From positions 2,405,472 to 2,469,471 of the forward strand of contig OX638353.1 of the NCBI GenBank assembly GCA_951813255.1: a stretch of DNA of 64,000 nt, given 5' to 3'. Under the pieces are notes generated by a model. The model ran no database searches, was not told where the DNA came from, and saw only the letters and a list, made by a program, of their open reading frames with translations. Position 1 is the stretch's first letter, and each line of letters begins with the position of its first letter. The translations under genes and the position numbers were made by a program. Shown here piece by piece: positions 60,731-64,000 of this stretch. This DNA comes from an uncultured Dehalococcoidia bacterium. Its GTDB lineage: Bacteria; Chloroflexota; Dehalococcoidia; Lucifugimonadales; JAAXIE01.

Positions 60731-61537
60731 ATGCGCGGCACGATGACTACTACCACATCCAACGAAACCTGTATCGAAGTCTCCGGTGTCCAGGTGCAGA
60801 TGTTCAGCGGGGGCTCCGGTCCCCCTCTGCTATTCCTCCACGGCGCCGGAGGCAATCCCGGCTGGCAACCCTACCATCAAGCCTTGGCCGCCACCCACAC
60901 CGTCTACGCCCCATCCCAAGCAGGCTTCAACAACACCGAACGCCCCGACTGGGTCAACACCATCACCGATGTGGCCCACATGAACCTCGAACTCGTACAG
61001 CGCCTCGGCCTCGACTCCTACATCCTCATGGGCTCATCCATGGGAGGTTGGGTCGCCGCCGAAATGGCAGCCATGACCCATCACAACCTCCGCGCCCTGA
61101 TACTCATCGACGCCGTCGGCATCAAACCCGAACAAGGCGAGATCGCTGAGATCTTCATGGTCTCCTCCGAAACTCGCCTCAAGCAACGCTTCCATGACCC
61201 AAGCCAAGTCCCTAACTACGACCAGTACACCCGCGAGCCCTCACCCGAAGAGCAGATCGTGGAACACGCCAACCGCGAGATGGCCTCCCACCTCTGCTGG
61301 AAACCCTACATGTTCAATCCCAGCCTTCCCTTCTACCTCGCCAAGGTACACACCCCCACCCTCATCGTATGGGGTCGGCAAGACGCCATAGTCCCACTGA
61401 ACTGTGGCGAGCTTTACCAGCAGGCGCTACCCAACTCCACCCTCAAGGTCATCGACCACTGCGGTCACTCGCCCGCAGTCGAGAAACCACAGGAATTCTT
61501 GGACACAGTGACACAGTTTTTGTCGGGCCTGAAATAG
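60731..61537 (+). CDS. Alpha/beta-fold hydrolase
   Basis: About 268 residues. Oxyanion motif HGAGGNPGW, nucleophile elbow GSSMGGW (Ser), Asp in WGRQDAIVP and His in CGHSP give a complete catalytic triad. The family is typically esterase, lipase or C-C hydrolase. The start is unsure: ATG at 60731 with GGAAG 12 bp upstream, or ATG at 60743. It is 21 bp upstream of a flavin monooxygenase gene, so the two probably act in one pathway. Confidence 0.87.
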   Translation: MRGTMTTTTSNETCIEVSGVQVQMFSGGSGPPLLFLHGAGGNPGWQPYHQALAATHTVYAPSQAGFNNTERPDWVNTITDVAHMNLELVQRLGLDSYILMGSSMGGWVAAEMAAMTHHNLRALILIDAVGIKPEQGEIAEIFMVSSETRLKQRFHDPSQVPNYDQYTREPSPEEQIVEHANREMASHLCWKPYMFNPSLPFYLAKVHTPTLIVWGRQDAIVPLNCGELYQQALPNSTLKVIDHCGHSPAVEKPQEFLDTVTQFLSGLK

Positions 61538-61558
61538 GGGCCGGGTCAGGAGCAGCAC

Positions 61559-62704
61559 ATGTCAGTCGAGGTCTACTGGTTTTCCGAACAACCCTACGGT
61601 CACGTCACCGACGACGACCTGGAGAGCTACGAATCGGGACGTATGCACTTCTCCAACAGCCACTTCGACCCGGTAAAAGCCCATACCCTCTACAACAACT
61701 ACCACGACCAGTACGCATGGGCCGATGAGGTCGGGTTCGACGGCATCATGTCCAACGAACACCACTCCTCTTACTGGTGCATGAAACCCTCCGTCAACGT
61801 CGACGCCGCCGTCATAGCCAAGGTCACCAAGCGGGCCAAGATCGCCATGCTCGGCAACGTCATCGCCACCACCGACCCGGTTCGCATGGCTGAAGAAATC
61901 GCCATGCTCGACTGCATCTCCGGAGGCCGCATCATCTCCGGCTTCGTCCGCGGCACAGCAGTCGAAACCCTCCATGCCGGTATCAGCCCCACCGAAAACC
62001 GCGATCGCTTCGAGGAAGCCCACGACCTCATCCTCAAGTGCTGGACCACGCCCGGCCCCTTCCGCTGGGAGGGAAAGCACTACCACCACCGCATGGTGAA
62101 CCCGTGGGTCATGCCCATCCAGAAGCCCCATCCCGACATCTGGTTCCCCGGCACCGGCAGCCCCGAAAGCGTCATCTGGGCCGCCAGCCACCAGTACCCC
62201 TACATGAACTTGGGCTCCCTGCTTGACCTGACCAAGCAGCTCAAAGACATCTACTTCGAAACAGCCCGCGAACACGAATACGAGCCCGGCCCCGAGCACT
62301 TCGGCTACCTCATGCGCCTGCTGGTGGCCGACACCGACGAAGAGGCCCAGGAACTCGGCAAGCACTTCCTCTGGACTGAGGCCCACCGCAACCGCGGACC
62401 GGTCGAGTTCAACGACCCTCCCGGCTACCAGTCCCGCGAGGCCATGCGCATCAAGATGACCCGCCCCCTCATCGGCACCGGCACCATGGGCAAGCGCATG
62501 AGCTACCAGGACCTCCAGGACGCCCACAACATCATCGTCGGCAGCCCCGAAACCGTCATCAACAAGCTGCGGTACGTACGAGAGGAACTCGACCCCGGCT
62601 ACATCCTGATCTACGGCAACGAGGGCCCCATGCCCCACGAGGCCACCATGCGATCCATCGAACTCCTCGGCACCAAGGTCATCCCCGCCATCAAGGAAGA
62701 CTGA
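61559..62704 (+). CDS. Luciferase-like flavin monooxygenase
   Basis: 381 residues, GGAG 7 bp before ATG. LLM fold: SVEVYWFSEQPYG, VGFDGIMSNEHHSSYW, GNVIATTDPVRMAEEIAMLDCISGGRIISGFVRG, and the end YGNEGPMPHEATM. It shares many blocks with the gene at 19089 but is diverged in the substrate region. It follows the alpha/beta hydrolase by 21 bp. Likely oxidises a small organic compound with reduced flavin; an alkane, alkanesulfonate or terpenoid type substrate are options. Confidence 0.91.
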   Translation: MSVEVYWFSEQPYGHVTDDDLESYESGRMHFSNSHFDPVKAHTLYNNYHDQYAWADEVGFDGIMSNEHHSSYWCMKPSVNVDAAVIAKVTKRAKIAMLGNVIATTDPVRMAEEIAMLDCISGGRIISGFVRGTAVETLHAGISPTENRDRFEEAHDLILKCWTTPGPFRWEGKHYHHRMVNPWVMPIQKPHPDIWFPGTGSPESVIWAASHQYPYMNLGSLLDLTKQLKDIYFETAREHEYEPGPEHFGYLMRLLVADTDEEAQELGKHFLWTEAHRNRGPVEFNDPPGYQSREAMRIKMTRPLIGTGTMGKRMSYQDLQDAHNIIVGSPETVINKLRYVREELDPGYILIYGNEGPMPHEATMRSIELLGTKVIPAIKED

Positions 62705-62779
62705 ACGACCATCAGGTAAAGTTCAAGCGGCCCTTAGACTGCACCCTCAACTGAGACCGATTTTTGGTAGGTATCCTGC

Positions 62780-63175
62780 ATGACCACCCGGGAAATGACC
62801 GTAGAAGAGCACATTCATACCGCCCTGACCTTCTTGGAGCAGTCCGAGCAAGAGTTCGAGGCCGGAGACATTCTCCAAGGCAGCGAGAAGCTCTGGGGCG
62901 CAGTCGCCCACGCTACCATAGCCGTCGCCAAGCAACGGGGCTGGCCTACGAACTCACACCGCAACCTGGTCGACGCTGCTAGAAATCTGTCCGAAGAGAG
63001 AGATGACGAGTCCCTGTTTCTTCGGTTTCAAATAACCCAGGAATTCCACTGGAGATTCTACGGGCATGGGGTCTTCAACCTCTTTGCCGGTGACGCTGAT
63101 CCTATGGAGAATAGCCGCGCTACCGCTAGCGATTACGTTCATCGGGTGTTGGACATCGCCAACGAGTCCCCCTAG
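62780..63175 (+). CDS. PaREP1/HEPN-like small helical protein
   Basis: 131 residues, mostly helices: TVEEHIHTALTFLEQSEQEF, EAGDILQGSEKLWGAVAHATIAVAKQ, then RNLVDAARNLSEERDDESLF. The GD-hQGSEKLWGA motif links it to the gene at 4719. Another likely start is ATG at 62795. It lies 75 bp after a flavin monooxygenase and about 70 bp before an amidohydrolase. Function of PaREP1-like proteins is unknown; HEPN members often bind nucleotides. Confidence 0.75.
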   Translation: MTTREMTVEEHIHTALTFLEQSEQEFEAGDILQGSEKLWGAVAHATIAVAKQRGWPTNSHRNLVDAARNLSEERDDESLFLRFQITQEFHWRFYGHGVFNLFAGDADPMENSRATASDYVHRVLDIANESP

Positions 63176-63243
63176 CACCACCTTGGACCAAATCCCCAGC
63201 AGCATCCTCAGGGAGATCTCAGCCACATAAGGAGTAACACCCC

Positions 63244-64000
63244 ATGTACGACCTCATACTCAAAGGCGGCACCGTCATCGACCCCTCCACCCAGCGCAAC
63301 GGCGTCATGGACATCGCCATCAAGGACGGCAAGTTCGCCAGCATTGGCACCGACATCACCGACGACACCGCCAAGGTCATCGACGTCAAGGGCAGGATCG
63401 TCACCCCAGGCATCATCGACGTCCACGTCCACGTACTTGAAGGTGTCAATGCCACCGGCGTCAGCCCCGATGTAGCCGGTGTCTACGCCGGAGTCACCAC
63501 CCTCGTCGATGCCGGCAGTGCTGGTTGCGCCAACATCGGCGCCTTCCCCACTCTCATCATGCCCCACTGCCACACCGAGATCATCCCGCTGATGCACATC
63601 TGCCAGACGGGCCTCACCACCATGCCCGACATCATCGCCGAGGAGAGCATCAACCTCGACAACACCCTCCGCGCCTTGGAGCAATACAAGGACATCGTTC
63701 CCGGCATCAAGGCCCGCATGGTCTCCCCCGCCCTCGAGGTCTTCGGCATGGAGATGCCCCGCCTCGCCAAGCGCGCCGCCAAGGAAGGCGGCGTCAAGCT
63801 CATGGTCCACATCGGCGACACCGAGAAGCTCTATCCCGCCGAGGTCATCCGCGAACTCCTCCCCATCATGGAGGAGGGCGACATCGTCACCCATCTCTTC
63901 ACCGCCAACCCCGGCGGCGTCCTCGACATCAACGGCCACCTCGTACCCGAAGCCCGCGAAGCCCGCGACCGTGGCGTATGGTTCGACACTGCCCACGGCA
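63244..64000 (+). CDS. Amidohydrolase/deacetylase family metallohydrolase, partial
   Basis: Cut by the right window edge after 252 codons. The N-terminal beta-domain YDLILKGGTVIDPS is followed by the metal-binding DVHVHV, a Lys in GIKARM that could be carbamylated, and HIGD and THLF blocks further on. These match the COG3964 group (EF0837/Atu3266-like) of metal-dependent amidohydrolases. GGAGTAA lies before the ATG. The family hydrolyses N-acyl or ester compounds such as acetyl-mandelate. Downstream context is not in the window. Confidence 0.9.
   Translation, partial: MYDLILKGGTVIDPSTQRNGVMDIAIKDGKFASIGTDITDDTAKVIDVKGRIVTPGIIDVHVHVLEGVNATGVSPDVAGVYAGVTTLVDAGSAGCANIGAFPTLIMPHCHTEIIPLMHICQTGLTTMPDIIAEESINLDNTLRALEQYKDIVPGIKARMVSPALEVFGMEMPRLAKRAAKEGGVKLMVHIGDTEKLYPAEVIRELLPIMEEGDIVTHLFTANPGGVLDINGHLVPEAREARDRGVWFDTAHG

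Noticed and set aside
61562..62638. A 358-residue open frame antisense to the flavin monooxygenase
   Set aside because: Composition is Val/Gly/Asp-rich with no fold. The sense gene has clear LLM motifs and a Shine-Dalgarno.
63208..63996. A 262-residue open frame antisense to the amidohydrolase
   Set aside because: Gly/Asp/Val low complexity, a shadow of the sense gene that has metal-binding motifs.
1..64000. CRISPR arrays, rRNA genes, complete insertion sequences or prophage
   Set aside because: No regularly spaced repeats, no rRNA signatures and no transposase, integrase or phage structural genes were found.

Overview
The window is about 64 kb of moderately GC-rich bacterial DNA, densely packed with genes in short operons on both strands. 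It looks like an uncultured Chloroflexota genome, probably a marine or sponge-associated lineage near SAR202/Dehalococcoidia. That guess rests on the gene content: several luciferase-like flavin monooxygenases, paired acyl-CoA dehydrogenases, stand-alone Lrp ligand domains, lipoproteins with Thr/Pro-rich linkers, TRAP and peptide-type binding proteins, and a DUF151 nuclease. No marker with fixed taxonomic meaning (rRNA, ribosomal protein) is present, so this is an inference.

Left end (1-10.8 kb, minus strand). One long operon encodes three glutamate-synthase-like subunits (MgsA/B/C), a type III glutamine synthetase-like ligase (GmaS) and all four subunits of a heterotetrameric sarcosine-oxidase-type dehydrogenase (SoxD, A, G, B, equivalent to MgdB, C, D, A). 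Together these are the enzymes of the N-methylglutamate route of methylamine oxidation. An OGG1-like DNA glycosylase and a HEPN/PaREP1-like gene are inserted between the pathway genes.

11-17 kb (minus strand). A MacA-MacB-type export operon (adaptor, ATPase, permease) with a membrane-anchored double-DUF5666 protein and a small zinc-ribbon protein. 16.8-26 kb is a mosaic of single genes: an SDR, a coiled-coil protein with 21-bp DNA repeats, a cupin, a flavin monooxygenase, an LRR-gene remnant, an M20-like hydrolase behind a structured leader, an HsaA-like flavin oxygenase, tRNA-Lys, a DUF151 nuclease and an MFS transporter. 26.2-31.4 kb (plus strand) is an imelysin / di-haem oxidoreductase / imelysin / HTTM operon behind a consensus promoter, probably for iron uptake.

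31.6-42.7 kb carries a frameshifted and truncated GAF-PAS sensor, a large peptide-type binding lipoprotein, a Kef-type antiporter with CBS domains, a TRAP transporter (P, Q, M subunits) and a decayed cytochrome P460 gene. 42.8-56.4 kb holds an atypical SDR, two stand-alone Lrp/AsnC effector domains, a flavin 2-hydroxy-acid oxidase, a DUF488 protein, a UPF0104 membrane protein, rsmG, a DhaA-type haloalkane dehalogenase, two acyl-CoA dehydrogenases, a broken toxin-antitoxin-like pair, a compact HIT / YqeK-like / membrane protein / flavin monooxygenase operon and a TGS-type GTPase.

56.4-64 kb holds a Cys-motif HTH protein with an operator-like promoter, a lipoprotein, two tandem paralogous 54-residue genes with matching leaders and terminators next to a LysR regulator, a DAO-family oxidase, an alpha/beta hydrolase, a third flavin monooxygenase, a second HEPN/PaREP1-like gene and the start of an amidohydrolase. 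Several genes carry frameshifts of the same sign in short repeats, so either gene decay or assembly error must be considered.
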